Notes under the pieces: model-generated
The model's input: the letters and a program-made list of their open reading frames with translations, nothing else
Database searches by the model: none
Told to the model about the DNA's origin: nothing
From: DASTFY01 sp963769115
GTDB lineage: Bacteria; Actinomycetota; Acidimicrobiia; Acidimicrobiales; Ilumatobacteraceae
NCBI GenBank assembly: GCA_963769115.1
Contig: CAVYKN010000009.1
Location: forward strand, 186,001 to 250,000
Reading direction: 5' to 3'
DNA length: 64,000 bases
Program-made: the position numbers and the translations under genes
In this document: one piece after another, positions 8,937-18,060 of the stretch
Numbering within the stretch: the stretch's first letter is position 1
Layout of the letters: every line of letters begins with the position of its first letter

Positions 8937-10090
8937 GCGCTGGCAACAGCAGCGACGTGGCCATCGTGGGGGTCGGCATCCACCCCTTCGGGCGCCACGA
9001 GTCGACAGGCATGGAGCAGGGCGCGGTCGCCGTGCGCCGGGCCCTGGCCGACGCGTCGTGCACGTGGAACGACATCCAGTTCGCCTTCGGCGGTTCCGAC
9101 GCGGCGGGCAAGCCGGACACCATGGTCAGCACGCTCGGCCTGACCGGGGTGCCGTTCATCAACGTCGCCAACGGCTGCGCCACCGGCGGCAGCGCGCTGA
9201 TCAGCGGCTACAACGCCATCAACGCCGGCGCCGCCGATGTGGTCATGGCCATCGGGTTCGACAAGCACCCGCGCGGCGCGTTCGACCCGAAGCCCGCTGA
9301 CTGGGGCCTGGGCGACTGGTACGGCGACACCGGGCTGATGCTGACGACGCAGTTCTTCGGCCTGAAGATCCAGCGGTACATGCACGACCACGGCATCACC
9401 GCCAGCACGCTGGCCAAGGTGGCGGTCAAGGCCTTCCGCAACGGCTCGCTCAACGAGAACGCCTGGCGCCGCAAGCCGCTCTCCGAGGAGGAGGTGCTCG
9501 ACGGCCCGATGCTCTCGCACCCGCTGACGCAGTACATGTTCTGCTCGCCGGGGGAGGGTGGCGTCGCGCTCGTGCTGTGCCGGGGTGATCTGGCATCGCG
9601 CTTCACCGACTCGCCTGTCTACCTCCGGTCGGCCGTGCTGCGCAGCCGTCCGTTCGGGAGCTTCGAGGTGTTCTCGCCGTGGCTGGCCCCCGAGCGCGGG
9701 CCGAGCCCCACGGTCGCCGCGGCCCGTGGCGCGTTCGAGATGGCCGGGATCGGGCCCGACGACATCGACGTGGCGCAGATCCAGGACACCGAGTCCGGGG
9801 CCGAGGTCATGCACCTGGCCGAGACCGGCCTGTGCCAGGACGGCGAGCAGGAGGAGATGATCCAGCTCGGCGAGACCGACATCGGCGGTCGCCTGCCGGT
9901 CAACACCGACGGCGGCTGCCTGGCCAACGGTGAGCCCATCGGGGCGTCCGGCCTGCGCCAGGTGTACGAGAGCGTGCTGCAGCTCCGAGGGCGGGCCGGG
10001 CCTCGTCAGGTGCCGGAGGAACCCCGCACCGCGTTCACCCACGTGTACGGCGCACCGGGCATCAGCGCCTGCACGGTCTTGTCCACCTGA
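8933..10090 (+). CDS. Thiolase-like (lipid-transfer/SCP2 thiolase) protein
   Basis: 385-aa thiolase-fold protein starting at ATG 8933 behind GGAGAG and overlapping the DUF35 stop. The nucleophile region NVANGCATGGSAL keeps the cysteine. The C-terminal half has AQIQDTESGAEVMHLAETGLC and VNTDGGCLANGEPIGASG, the latter typical of SCP2-type thiolases and Ltp2-like aldolases. It probably acts with the DUF35 protein on an acyl-CoA or beta-ketoacyl-CoA (retro-aldol or thiolytic cleavage). It converges with the lipoprotein gene, with only three bases between the stops. Confidence 0.88.
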   Translation: MSAGNSSDVAIVGVGIHPFGRHESTGMEQGAVAVRRALADASCTWNDIQFAFGGSDAAGKPDTMVSTLGLTGVPFINVANGCATGGSALISGYNAINAGAADVVMAIGFDKHPRGAFDPKPADWGLGDWYGDTGLMLTTQFFGLKIQRYMHDHGITASTLAKVAVKAFRNGSLNENAWRRKPLSEEEVLDGPMLSHPLTQYMFCSPGEGGVALVLCRGDLASRFTDSPVYLRSAVLRSRPFGSFEVFSPWLAPERGPSPTVAAARGAFEMAGIGPDDIDVAQIQDTESGAEVMHLAETGLCQDGEQEEMIQLGETDIGGRLPVNTDGGCLANGEPIGASGLRQVYESVLQLRGRAGPRQVPEEPRTAFTHVYGAPGISACTVLST

Positions 10091-10093
10091 GGC

Positions 10094-10834
10094 TCAGCCT
10101 CTCGGGGCGCTGGCGACCTCGACGTCGAGCTGGGTCGGGTTGGTGAGGTCGTCGAGGGTGATCATGGCGTCGTAGATGGTGGTGGCGTCGGCCGGATCGA
10201 TCAGTGCGCACACGAACGGTTCGCCCGCCTCGGCGACGATCGGCTCCGTCCCGCAGTCGATGTTCTCCGCCGGCAGGGTCTGGCCCACCTGCTCGCTCAG
10301 GATCCGCGCCGCCTCGGACTCGATGGTCACCAGGTTCTCCGGCGTCAGGACGTTGGTCGTCTGGACGGCGACCTCGCCGCCCTCCTGCACCTCGGCATCG
10401 ATGGTGATGGTGTCGCCGCTCGCCAGATCGGCCGTGCACGTGAAGGTGGTCCCCACCTCCGTCGAACCCGGCTCGTCGCAGGCCGTCGTCAGGCTGTCGG
10501 CTCCCAGGCTCGAGGCCAGCTGGCCTTCGATGAGGATCTTCGCCACCCGGTCGTAGTTCGTCGTGTAGACGAAGACCTCGTCGTCCTCGCGGATCTCGGC
10601 GTTGAAGGTCAGCTCTTCACCGTCGGGGGTCGTGGCGGTGCAGGTGAAGGTGGTGCCGACGTCCTTCGAGCCCGGGTCCTCGCAGGTCGCGTCCAGCTCC
10701 TCGATGGCCAGGTTCTCGGCGAGGTCGCCCTCGATCACGCCGGTGGCGGCGTCACGGAAGTCGGTCTTGTCGGGGGAGCACGCAGCCAGCAGGACCGCCG
10801 CCGCGCCCAGCCCCACCAGCAGGGTGCGAGTCAC
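10094..10834 (-). CDS. Lipoprotein with three DUF4333-like repeats
   Basis: 246-aa putative secreted lipoprotein. The GTG at 10834 gives a short signal peptide ending in the lipobox VLLAAC. Three repeats follow, each with two cysteines about 15 residues apart (CEDPGSKDVGTTFTC, CDEPGSTEVGTTFTC, CGTEPIVAEAGEPFVC). Each resembles one DUF4333 unit, a family of unknown function common in mycobacteria. As written the frame is fused to rarD upstream, but the GTGA overlap and lipobox argue for an independent protein. Confidence 0.75.
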   Translation of the reverse strand: MTRTLLVGLGAAAVLLAACSPDKTDFRDAATGVIEGDLAENLAIEELDATCEDPGSKDVGTTFTCTATTPDGEELTFNAEIREDDEVFVYTTNYDRVAKILIEGQLASSLGADSLTTACDEPGSTEVGTTFTCTADLASGDTITIDAEVQEGGEVAVQTTNVLTPENLVTIESEAARILSEQVGQTLPAENIDCGTEPIVAEAGEPFVCALIDPADATTIYDAMITLDDLTNPTQLDVEVASAPRG

Positions 10835-11743
10835 GGCGCCACGGTAGCGGGCACGCGGCACAGCCGGCTTCGTGCGGGCGGCGCGGATGCCGTCGACCGT
10901 GAAGATGATCAAGCCGATCCAGACGAGGGCGAAGCCCACCACCTGGCTGGCCGCGAGCGGCTCGTGGTAGAGGAACACGCCGAGCAGGAAGTTGATCGTC
11001 GGAACGATGTACTGCATGGGGCCTAGCAGGGTGAACGGCACTCGGCGGGCCGCGCCGGCGAACATGAGGAGCGGGATCGTGGTGGCCACGCCGGAGAGCG
11101 CCACGAGGACCATCTGGCCCGTCGAGCCCTGGGTCGCCAGTCCGTGGCCGGCGAACGCGGGGAGCGCGACGACGGCCACTGCGGGCACCAGGAGGACGAG
11201 GGTCTCGCCCGTCAGGCCCTCGAACGTCCCCATCGGGATGCGGCGCTTGAGCAGCCCGTAGAAGGCCCACGACGCCGAGATGATCAGGGCCACCACCGGC
11301 ACGCGCCCGTAGGCCAGCGTGAGCTCGAGCACGGCCACCGCCGCCAGCCCGAGCGCGACCTTCTGGGCGGGCCGGAGGTGCTCGCGCAGCGCCACCACGC
11401 CGAGGAGCACCGTGCCGAGCGGTGCGATGAAGTACCCGAGCGCGGTCTGGATGACGTCATCGTGGACGACGGCCCAGACGTAGCCGGTCCAGTTGGCCGT
11501 GAGCAGCACGGCAGCCACCGCCACCAGTCCCAGGACGGACCGGTCCCGCCTGAGGATCCCGAGCCCTCGCCAGCGGCGGGTGAGCGCGAGGAAGACCGCG
11601 AGGAGCACGAACGAGCTGATGATCCGCGCGCCGATCAACTGGAACGCGTTGAGGCCGTGCAGGGCCTTCCAGTAGACGGTCAGGAACCCCCAGACGAGGT
11701 ACGCCGCCAACCCCAGCGCGATGCCCCGCCGCTCCTCGTCCAC
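10831..11743 (-). CDS. rarD: RarD/EamA-family permease (stop lost by an apparent insertion)
   Basis: About 303-aa membrane protein with ten hydrophobic segments and the RarD features GLAAYLVWGFLTVYWKAL, SWAFYGLLKRRIP and LGPMQYIVPTINFLLGV. It is a member of the drug/metabolite transporter superfamily; its substrate is unknown (chloramphenicol sensitivity in E. coli gave the name). GTG 11743 is chosen because TAGGGT lies eight bases upstream; an ATG eight codons further up is possible. The natural stop would be the TGA at 10831-10833, overlapping the lipoprotein GTG. 913 nt is 3n+1, so one inserted base explains the missing stop. Confidence 0.82.
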
Positions 11744-11751
11744 GACGTCCC

Positions 11752-11757
11752 ACCCTA
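11752..11757 (-). promoter_or_regulatory. TANNNT -10 box for rarD
   Basis: On the minus strand TAGGGT is followed by eight bases and the GTG of rarD, with no Shine-Dalgarno sequence. The arrangement suggests leaderless or near-leaderless transcription. Confidence 0.45.
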
Positions 11758-11955
11758 CGGGGCGCATCCCGATCCTCAGCCCGTCGAATACGGTCGGTCA
11801 GACCGTGACGGTCCGCCCGCCCACTCCCATCCGTGGCACGAGCTTCGAGTACCCCCGGCCCACACGGGGTCCAGGACTCCGTCCGGCGACGACCTGAACG
11901 GCGGGACTCACTAATGTGACCTCGTACGAGGGCGGGGACCTCGGGGAGGGTTTCG

Positions 11956-12393
11956 ATGTACGTCCAGAGCATCCTGGCTGCGAAGGGGACCGAGGTGGCG
12001 ACCATCGCTCCCGACGCCAGCGTGCGTGACGCAGTCGCTCTGCTGAACGAGCGCAGGGTCGGAGCCCTGGTCGTGTCGGCCGACGGGCGCACGATCGACG
12101 GCATCCTCTCCGAGCGCGACGTCGTCCGCGGCCTGGGCTCCCGCTCGACCGCCGCGCTGGACCTCGCCGTGGCCGATCTCATGACCCGTGAGGTCACGAC
12201 CTGCGGCGACAAGGACACCATCGAGCAGCTCATGTGGCTGATGACGGATCAGCGCATCCGCCACCTGCCGGTGGCCGACGACGAGGGTGGGCTGGCCGGC
12301 ATCGTGTCGATCGGCGACGTCGTGAAGTTCCGCCTCGGCCAGCTCGAGAGCGAGAACCAGGCGCTCTACGAGTACATCACCCAGGGACGCTGA
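11956..12393 (+). CDS. CBS-domain pair protein
   Basis: 145-aa protein consisting of two CBS motifs (VRDAVALLNERRVGALVV ... GILSERDVVRGL; IEQLMWLMTDQRIRHLPV ... GIVSIGDVVKFRL). CBS pairs bind adenosyl nucleotides such as AMP, ATP or SAM and act as energy sensors; no attached effector domain is present. ATG 11956 has a strong GGGGAGGG ribosome site. It stands alone between the divergent rarD and the convergent nitroreductase gene; its partner is unknown. Confidence 0.92.
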   Translation: MYVQSILAAKGTEVATIAPDASVRDAVALLNERRVGALVVSADGRTIDGILSERDVVRGLGSRSTAALDLAVADLMTREVTTCGDKDTIEQLMWLMTDQRIRHLPVADDEGGLAGIVSIGDVVKFRLGQLESENQALYEYITQGR

Positions 12394-12400
12394 GACGCGG

Positions 12401-12417
12401 GGAGCCGCGCCGGCTCC
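12401..12417. terminator. Hairpin between convergent CBS and nitroreductase genes
   Basis: A 6-bp stem (GGAGCC/GGCTCC) with a five-base loop lies in the 24 bases between the two facing stop codons. It may serve as a bidirectional terminator, but the stem is short and there is no T run. Confidence 0.4.
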
Positions 12418-13071
12418 TCAGGCGATGGGTTGCTTCCAGCGGTTGAGGTAGGTGATCTCCTCCACCGGGCGACGGGTACCGGGCTTGAACGTGTCGCCCG
12501 TGTAGTAGGCGACGGGGATCAGCGCGACCTGGCTGACGGTGTCCGGGATGCCGAGGAGCTGGCCGGCCTCCGCTTCGTACCCCAGGTGCAGCGTGGTCCA
12601 CGCCGTCCCCAGCCCGCGGGCGCGGGCGGCCAGCATGAAGCTCCAGACCGCAGGCAGGATCGAGCCGTAGAGGCCGGCCAGCATCCCCTGCGCGAGCCCG
12701 TCGGGGCGGCCCAGGAAGCACGGGATGACGAGTGTCGGGACCTCTTGGAGGTGTTGGGTCAGGTGGTCCGAGCTCGACATGATGCGGTCGGCGTCGGACC
12801 GGCCGGAGGTGGCGACGGCGGCCCGCTGCTCCTCCATGTACGGCGCGTAGCTGCGGCGGTACAGGTCGGCCAGGCCCGACTTGGTGTCCGGGTCGTCGAC
12901 CACCAGCCACCGCCAGCGTTGGATGTTCCCTCCCGCCGGCGCCTGCACGGCCACCCGGATGCACTCGAGCACGAGCTCGTGCGGAACCGGTCGGGTCAGG
13001 TCGAGGCGTTTGCGCACGGCCCGCGTAGTGGTGAGCAGCCGGTCGGCCTCGGCCAGGTCGATGTCTCCCAT
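12418..13071 (-). CDS. Nitroreductase-family flavoprotein
   Basis: About 217-aa FMN-dependent oxidoreductase. Visible: TTTRAVRKRLDLTRPVP at the N-terminus, APAGGNIQRWRWLVVDD (flavin/substrate loop), and GSILPAVWSFMLAARARGLGTAW followed by LGIPDTVSQVALIPVAYY. The substrate is unknown; nitroaromatic, quinone or F420-linked reductions are possible. ATG 13071 is preferred because TACTGT lies eight bases upstream (leaderless pattern); ATG 13098 in the same frame is the alternative. Confidence 0.88.
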   Translation of the reverse strand: MGDIDLAEADRLLTTTRAVRKRLDLTRPVPHELVLECIRVAVQAPAGGNIQRWRWLVVDDPDTKSGLADLYRRSYAPYMEEQRAAVATSGRSDADRIMSSSDHLTQHLQEVPTLVIPCFLGRPDGLAQGMLAGLYGSILPAVWSFMLAARARGLGTAWTTLHLGYEAEAGQLLGIPDTVSQVALIPVAYYTGDTFKPGTRRPVEEITYLNRWKQPIA

Positions 13072-13079
13072 GGGTGCGT

Positions 13080-13085
13080 ACAGTA
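13080..13085 (-). promoter_or_regulatory. TANNNT -10 box for the nitroreductase gene
   Basis: TACTGT on the minus strand, eight bases before ATG 13071. It falls inside the longer alternative frame, so it supports the shorter start. Confidence 0.4.
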
Positions 13086-13147
13086 ACTGCCCGATCATTT
13101 CGTCCGGCCTGGCCGGATGAGCAGCCGGTGCCGCTAGAACGGATCGC

Positions 13148-14185
13148 ATGACGTTGCCCGAGAGCGGCCCGATGATCGAGGTCCAGGGCGTGGCGAAGTC
13201 CTTCGGGGCGACGCGGGCGCTGGACGGCGTGGACCTCGAGGTGCCGGCGGCCAGCGTGCTCGGCCTCCTCGGCCCGAACGGTGCCGGCAAGACGACGCTG
13301 GTCAAGGTCCTGGCCACGCTGATCAAGCCCGACAGCGGGACGGCGCGCGTGGCGGGGCTCGACGTCGTCGAGCAGGCGACGGCGGTGCGCTCCGTCATCG
13401 GGCTCGCCGGCCAGTACGCCGCCGTCGACGAGATGCTGACCGGCCGCGAGAACCTGGAGATGGTCGGACGCCTGTACCGGCTCAGCACCCGCGTGGCGCG
13501 CCAGCGGGCCGAGGAGGCGCTGCAGCGCCTCGCCCTCACGGACGCCGCCGACCGACCCGTGCGCACCTACTCGGGGGGCATGCGTCGGCGCCTCGACCTC
13601 GGCGCCAGCCTGGTCGGGCAGCCCCGCATCCTGATCCTCGACGAGCCGACCACCGGGCTCGATCCCCGCACTCGCATCGAGCTGTGGGACTTCATGAAGC
13701 AGCTCGTCCGGGACGGGACGACGGTTCTCCTCACCACCCAGTACCTGGAGGAGGCCGACGCGCTGGCGAGCTCCATCGTCGTGATCGACCACGGTCGCGT
13801 CATCGCTCGGGGCACCGCGGACGAGTTGAAGTCGCAGCTCGGCGGCGACGTGCTCGAGGTGGGTGTGGAGCACATAGCGGACATGGATCGCGTGATGACC
13901 GCCCTCGCCCCCCTCGGTGCCGAGCCGTCCCAGGTGGACGGCGACGGCCGCCACCTGACCATCCCCACCGGGGCGGGCGCCGGCGCTCTCGTCGAGGCGG
14001 TGCGGGCACTCGACGACGCGGAGATCCCGATCGCCGATCTCGCGCTGCGACGGCCGTCGCTGGACGACGTGTTCCTCGCCCTCACCGGGCACAAGACGAC
14101 GGCCGGCGGTGACGGCATCGAGGGCAACGGCGCCGGCCGACCACCCGGGCCCCGTCGTCGGCGTCCGGAACGGAGCTCGACATGA
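13148..14185 (+). CDS. DrrA-type ABC exporter ATPase
   Basis: 345-aa ATPase of a daunorubicin-resistance-type (ABC-2) exporter. Walker A GPNGAGKTT, signature TYSGGMRRRLDLGASL, Walker B LILDEPTTGLDPRTR and the DrrA C-terminal extension (LRRPSLDDVFLALTGH) are present. The C-terminal extension contains the CREEM-like region that contacts the permease in DrrA. The stop overlaps the permease start (ATGA), so the pair is coupled. It probably exports a hydrophobic compound or lipid; the substrate is unknown. Confidence 0.92.
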   Translation: MTLPESGPMIEVQGVAKSFGATRALDGVDLEVPAASVLGLLGPNGAGKTTLVKVLATLIKPDSGTARVAGLDVVEQATAVRSVIGLAGQYAAVDEMLTGRENLEMVGRLYRLSTRVARQRAEEALQRLALTDAADRPVRTYSGGMRRRLDLGASLVGQPRILILDEPTTGLDPRTRIELWDFMKQLVRDGTTVLLTTQYLEEADALASSIVVIDHGRVIARGTADELKSQLGGDVLEVGVEHIADMDRVMTALAPLGAEPSQVDGDGRHLTIPTGAGAGALVEAVRALDDAEIPIADLALRRPSLDDVFLALTGHKTTAGGDGIEGNGAGRPPGPRRRRPERSST

Positions 14186-15000
14186 CCGCGACCAGCGCCC
14201 CCGTCTCCGCCCCTTCACCGGCCGCCGTCGTCGCCCTCCCGCGCAGCGCGGCGCTCGTCGACGGGCTCACTGTCGCCCGACGGAACCTGCTGCGCATCCG
14301 GCGCACCCCGCAGCTCGTGTTCTTCTCCACGATCCAGCCGATCATGTTCGTGCTGCTCTTCAACTACGTCTTCGGTGGCGCCATCGACCCGACGGGCGGT
14401 GGGAGCTACATCGACTACCTGCTCCCTGGGATCATGGTGCAGACGGTCGCCTTCGGCGCCACGTCGACGGCGATCGGCCTGGCCACCGACATGGGCACGG
14501 GCATCATGGACCGCTTCCGGTCCCTGCCCATGGCTCGTTCGGCCGTGCTGTCCGGCCGCACCAGTGCCGACGCGGTGCGCAACCTCTTCGTCGTCCTCCT
14601 GATCGTCACCGTCGGCACGCTCATCGGCTTCCGGTTCCACAACGGGTTCCTTCCCGCGGTCGCCGCCATCCTCCTCGCCGTGCTGTTCGGGTTCGCGTTC
14701 TCGTGGATCTTCGCCTTCATCGGCCTGAAGACCGGTCAGCCGGAGACGGCCCAGCTGGCCGGCTTCGTCCTCATCTTCCCGCTCGTGTTCGCCAGCTCGG
14801 CTTTCGTCCCCACGGCGGCGATGCCCGGCTGGTTGCAGACCTTCGCCAACCACCAGCCGGTGACGCAGACGGCCAACGCCATCCGCGCCCTCAGCCAGGG
14901 CGGCGCGGTCGCGGGTCCGTTGACGCGCTCCCTGCTGTGGATCGCCGCCATCATCGCGGTGTTCGCGCCACTCGCCGTGGGTCGCTACCGCAAGGGCTGA
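14182..15000 (+). CDS. DrrB-type ABC-2 exporter permease
   Basis: 272-aa membrane protein with six hydrophobic segments. The ABC-2 signature is visible: RRNLLRIRRTPQLVFFSTIQP, the LLPGIMVQTVAFGATSTAIG segment, ATDMGTGIMDRFRSLPMARS, and the C-terminal FVPTAAMPGWLQTFANHQPVT. It works as a dimer with the preceding ATPase. Intact, with normal length. Confidence 0.92.
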   Translation: MTATSAPVSAPSPAAVVALPRSAALVDGLTVARRNLLRIRRTPQLVFFSTIQPIMFVLLFNYVFGGAIDPTGGGSYIDYLLPGIMVQTVAFGATSTAIGLATDMGTGIMDRFRSLPMARSAVLSGRTSADAVRNLFVVLLIVTVGTLIGFRFHNGFLPAVAAILLAVLFGFAFSWIFAFIGLKTGQPETAQLAGFVLIFPLVFASSAFVPTAAMPGWLQTFANHQPVTQTANAIRALSQGGAVAGPLTRSLLWIAAIIAVFAPLAVGRYRKG

Positions 15001-15053
15001 GGCCGTCAGGGCGGCAACGGAGCCCGACCCCAGCACGAGGCCTGCCGCTCCGC

Positions 15054-15059
15054 TACCTT
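15054..15059 (+). promoter_or_regulatory. TANNNT -10 box for the SnoaL-like gene
   Basis: TACCTT followed by seven bases and GTG 15067, with no ribosome site; a leaderless arrangement. Confidence 0.5.
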
Positions 15060-15066
15060 CCGCGCC

Positions 15067-15582
15067 GTGGACACGCCTGACGACCTGAGCATCAGAGTGG
15101 CCCGACTGGAGGCCGAGAGCGCCGTCCGCCGGTTGCTGCACAGGTATCTCCACGGCATCGACGTCGCCGCGACCGCGGAGCTGCTCGAGCTCTTCACGGC
15201 CGACGCGGTCGTCGAGCTGCGCAACTTCCCGCCGGGCAGCGGCAAGGACCGGGACCTGGTCGGGCGGGACGCCATCAACGCCGTGTACAGCCTGCTGACC
15301 GCGGGCACGCACCGGCACCACGCGGCCAACACGTCGATCGTCGTCGCCGACGACGCGATGAGTGCGGACCTCTCCTCGTACCTCCTGTCCACGAGGGACC
15401 ACAACCTGAGCGGGGGCATGTACGAGGGGAGCGCGGCGCGGGACCCGGAGGACGGCCTGTGGCGGTTCACGCACTGGCGGGTCTCGTCGTCCTGGGGGTG
15501 GCGGGTGACCGGCCAGGACGAGCCGCCCTACCTCAAGGAGCTCCTGGCCGAACGGGCGCTGCGGGGCGGCTGGCCGCCCTGA
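15067..15582 (+). CDS. SnoaL-like/nuclear transport factor 2-fold protein
   Basis: 171-aa NTF2-fold protein: LEAESAVRRLLHRYLHGID, LLELFTADAVVELRN, HRHHAANTSIVVADD and WRFTHWRVSSSWGW fit the SnoaL_4/ketosteroid-isomerase-like pattern with a cone-shaped pocket. The role may be an isomerase, a dehydratase or simple ligand binding. The start follows a leaderless promoter. No operon partner is apparent. Confidence 0.8.
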   Translation: MDTPDDLSIRVARLEAESAVRRLLHRYLHGIDVAATAELLELFTADAVVELRNFPPGSGKDRDLVGRDAINAVYSLLTAGTHRHHAANTSIVVADDAMSADLSSYLLSTRDHNLSGGMYEGSAARDPEDGLWRFTHWRVSSSWGWRVTGQDEPPYLKELLAERALRGGWPP

Positions 15583-15692
15583 CCCCCACGTGCCGGCGCG
15601 AGTGGGACCGGCGTTGACGGACATATTGACCGACTGATTGGGCGGCGACGAGCGCCCGCCGGCGACCGGCCAGCCGCTGCCCCCGCCCCCGC

Positions 15693-16265
15693 CTACTCCG
15701 GCGTGACGTCCTCCCACACGTCGATGCCCTCCTTCTCGGCCCGGCGCATCTTCTTGCCGTCGTAGCTCACGATGCGGCTGATGTGCAGCCGCATGTACAT
15801 GCGGTCCGGTGCGTCGAACATGCGGAACTGCTGCTCCAGGACCGCGTCGGGCAGGTCGTCGCGGCGGGAGAGCTTGCGGATCAGCGCCTCGATCCAGCGG
15901 CGGTGGAACTCCTCCGTGCGGAAGATCTCCATCTCGCCCCGGATCGTGAGCTGCTTCTCGACGTCGCCCGGGTCCCAGATGCAGAAGCAGGCGGCCGGGT
16001 TGGCCGACCAGGCCTTGTACTTCGAGCGGTTGGTGGTGCTGGTGATGGTGATGTGGCCGTCGATGTAGAGGTAGTTGAGCAGCGCGGTCACCGGTTCGGC
16101 CTTGGCGGTCACCCACGACACGGCCGCCATCTCCGCGTCCCGGATGATGCGATCGGCCTCGTCCGCGTTCACCTGGAAGGGGCGGATGTGCTTGCGGCTC
16201 CACCAGGCCGGGCGTCCGGGGATCACCGAGTACGGATCGGGAGGCATCGCCGCGGGGTCGGTCAT
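15693..16265 (-). CDS. PNPOx/FDOR-fold protein, probably flavin or F420 binding
   Basis: 190-aa split-barrel protein of the pyridoxamine 5'-phosphate oxidase superfamily. The barrel is seen as MAAVSWVTAKAEPVTALLNY, LYIDGHITITSTTNRSKYKA and NPAACFCIWDPGDVEKQLTIRG, and a C-terminal helix-strand as MYMRLHISRIVSYDGKK. The F420 pathway gene fbiD in this window makes F420 use possible, but FMN or heme cannot be excluded. ATG 16265 is used; no clear promoter motif. Confidence 0.8.
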   Translation of the reverse strand: MTDPAAMPPDPYSVIPGRPAWWSRKHIRPFQVNADEADRIIRDAEMAAVSWVTAKAEPVTALLNYLYIDGHITITSTTNRSKYKAWSANPAACFCIWDPGDVEKQLTIRGEMEIFRTEEFHRRWIEALIRKLSRRDDLPDAVLEQQFRMFDAPDRMYMRLHISRIVSYDGKKMRRAEKEGIDVWEDVTPE

Positions 16266-16314
16266 CACCGCAGGCTGCCACGCCCCGGTGTTCGGCCGTC
16301 GACGTGGCTGGCCC

Positions 16315-17983
16315 TCAGCGGTCGAGGCGGCGGGCCCCGGGCGTGCCCGCATCGATGCGGAAGCGGGCGGCGAGGGTGATGGCGGATCCGGCGTCGGTGA
16401 TGTTGTCCACGGCGCGGTACTCGGCCTCCCAGGCGTCGTGGGTGACGGTGCTGCGCACCCAGCCCCGCCTCGTGCCGTCGGCGAAGCGGACGTCGGGGAA
16501 CTGGGCCAGGATCGCCTCGGCTCCGACGGGCAGGTTGCTCGTGGACGATACGGACGAGGTCACGAGCTCCGTGGCGACGGCCCGGCGGCCGTTCTCGTCC
16601 TCCACCGTGAGATCGGCCACCCCCGCGGCGTGGATGTCGCCCGTCAGCGTCACGACGTTGGTGATGCCGCCCTGATCGACGGCGTCGAGGAGGCGTTGGC
16701 GGGCGGCTGGGTAGCCGTCCCACTGGTCGTAGTTGAGGACGGCACCGGCGAGGGTGAGATCGCCGAGGACGGTCTGGTTGCCGAGGATGTTCCAGGTGGA
16801 ACGACTGTCAGCAAGCCCCGCGAACAGCCACTGCTCCTGCTCGGCACCGAGCATGGTGCGCGCTGGATCGAACGTCTCCGGGCACGGTGGGTCCAGCGAG
16901 AGCTTGACGTCGCCGCAGGCTTGGTCGGTGCGGTGCTGGCGGCCGTCGAGGAGGAACAACGTGCCCAGCGGGCCGAGGGTGAACTGCCGGCGCATCTCGT
17001 ACTCGGCGCCTTCGGGCGGTGGGAGGCGGACCGGCTGGTGCTCCCACCAGGCCTGGTACGCGGCGGCCCGGCGGAGCCGGAACGCCTCGGGCGCCACCCC
17101 GTCCTGGCTGGCGTCGCCGGCGTAGTCGTTCTCGACCTCGTGATCGTCCCAGATCACGAACCACGGCGTCGACGCGTGCGAGGCCTGCAGGTCGGCGTCG
17201 CCGCGGTAGAGCGCGTACCTGTTTCGGTAGCCGGTGAGCTCGGTGGGCTCGGGGCCGTCGTGGCTGCGGACGACGGCACCTTCGCCCTCGCCGACGGCTC
17301 GGGCCGTTCCTTCGTAGATGTAGTCGCCCAGCCAGACGAGGGCGTCGAGCTCGGCTGTTGCGATGTCCCGGTGCGCGGCGTAGAAGCCGGTCTCGTAGTG
17401 CTGACAGGAGGCGTGACCGAGGGTGAGCGTGGCGTCCGTGTCGTCGCTGGACGGCATCGTCCGGGTGCGTCCCACCGGGCTGGTGTAGGGCCCGACGACG
17501 AAGCGGTACCAGTAGGCGGTCGCCGCCTCCAGTCCGGTGGCGTCGACGTGCACGGTGTGGGCGTGGTCGGGACCGGCCGTGGCCGAGCCCGACGCCACGA
17601 CGTCGGTGAAGGCCTCGTCGGCGGCCACCTCCCACCTGACCGGCACCTCCTCGGCCGGCATGCCTCCGGTGCCGCCGGCCGCCAACGGCTCGAGGGGCGA
17701 GCCGGGTCCAGAGGATGACGGCGTCGTCGAGCGGATCGCCGGACGCCACCCCGAGCGTGAACGGCTCGCCTGGCAGCGGGGGGATGGGCACCGCACTCGT
17801 GGTCGTGGCCGCGGTGGTCGGCGGCACCGCACCGGCCGTGCCCGGGGCCGCCGTCGGGTCGGATGGGAGCGTGGCAGCCGTGGTCGATGCCGAACCACCG
17901 CCGTCCCGGCAGGCGGTCAGCACCCCGCCCGCGAGCAGCGAGCCGGCGCCGACCAGGAAGCTCCGCCGGCTGATCGGGTGCAC
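16315..17983 (-). CDS. phoD: PhoD-like alkaline phosphatase, Tat-exported lipoprotein (frameshifted)
   Basis: Secreted phosphodiesterase/alkaline phosphatase that uses a Ca/Fe centre. The N-terminus carries a twin-arginine motif (SRRSFLVG) and a lipobox (VLTAC), followed by a Thr/Ala/Pro linker. Then come the PhoD_N beta domain (FTLGVASGDPLDDAVILWTRL) and the catalytic domain with LGDYIYEG, FVIWDDHEVENDYAG, NILGNQTVL and LTGDIHAAGVADL. One extra base near 17700 separates the N-terminal 95 residues from the rest; 1669 nt is 3n+1. It probably scavenges phosphate outside the membrane. Confidence 0.92.
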
Positions 17984-18060
17984 GCCGCCATCCTGACGCG
18001 GGCGAGCCGGCCTGCGGTGGCGGCCCCGGCCACGCCGGCGACATCAGCCGGCGACCGCTT

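Noticed and set aside
12377..14218. Long minus-strand open frame opposite the DrrA-type ATPase
   Set aside because: Its translation is Arg/Gly/Ala low complexity with no domain; it is a shadow of a GC-rich gene. The same holds for other long antisense frames, for example 2.5-3.3, 14.2-16.3, 18.4-21.1, 46.7-49.4 and 48.9-51.4 kb.
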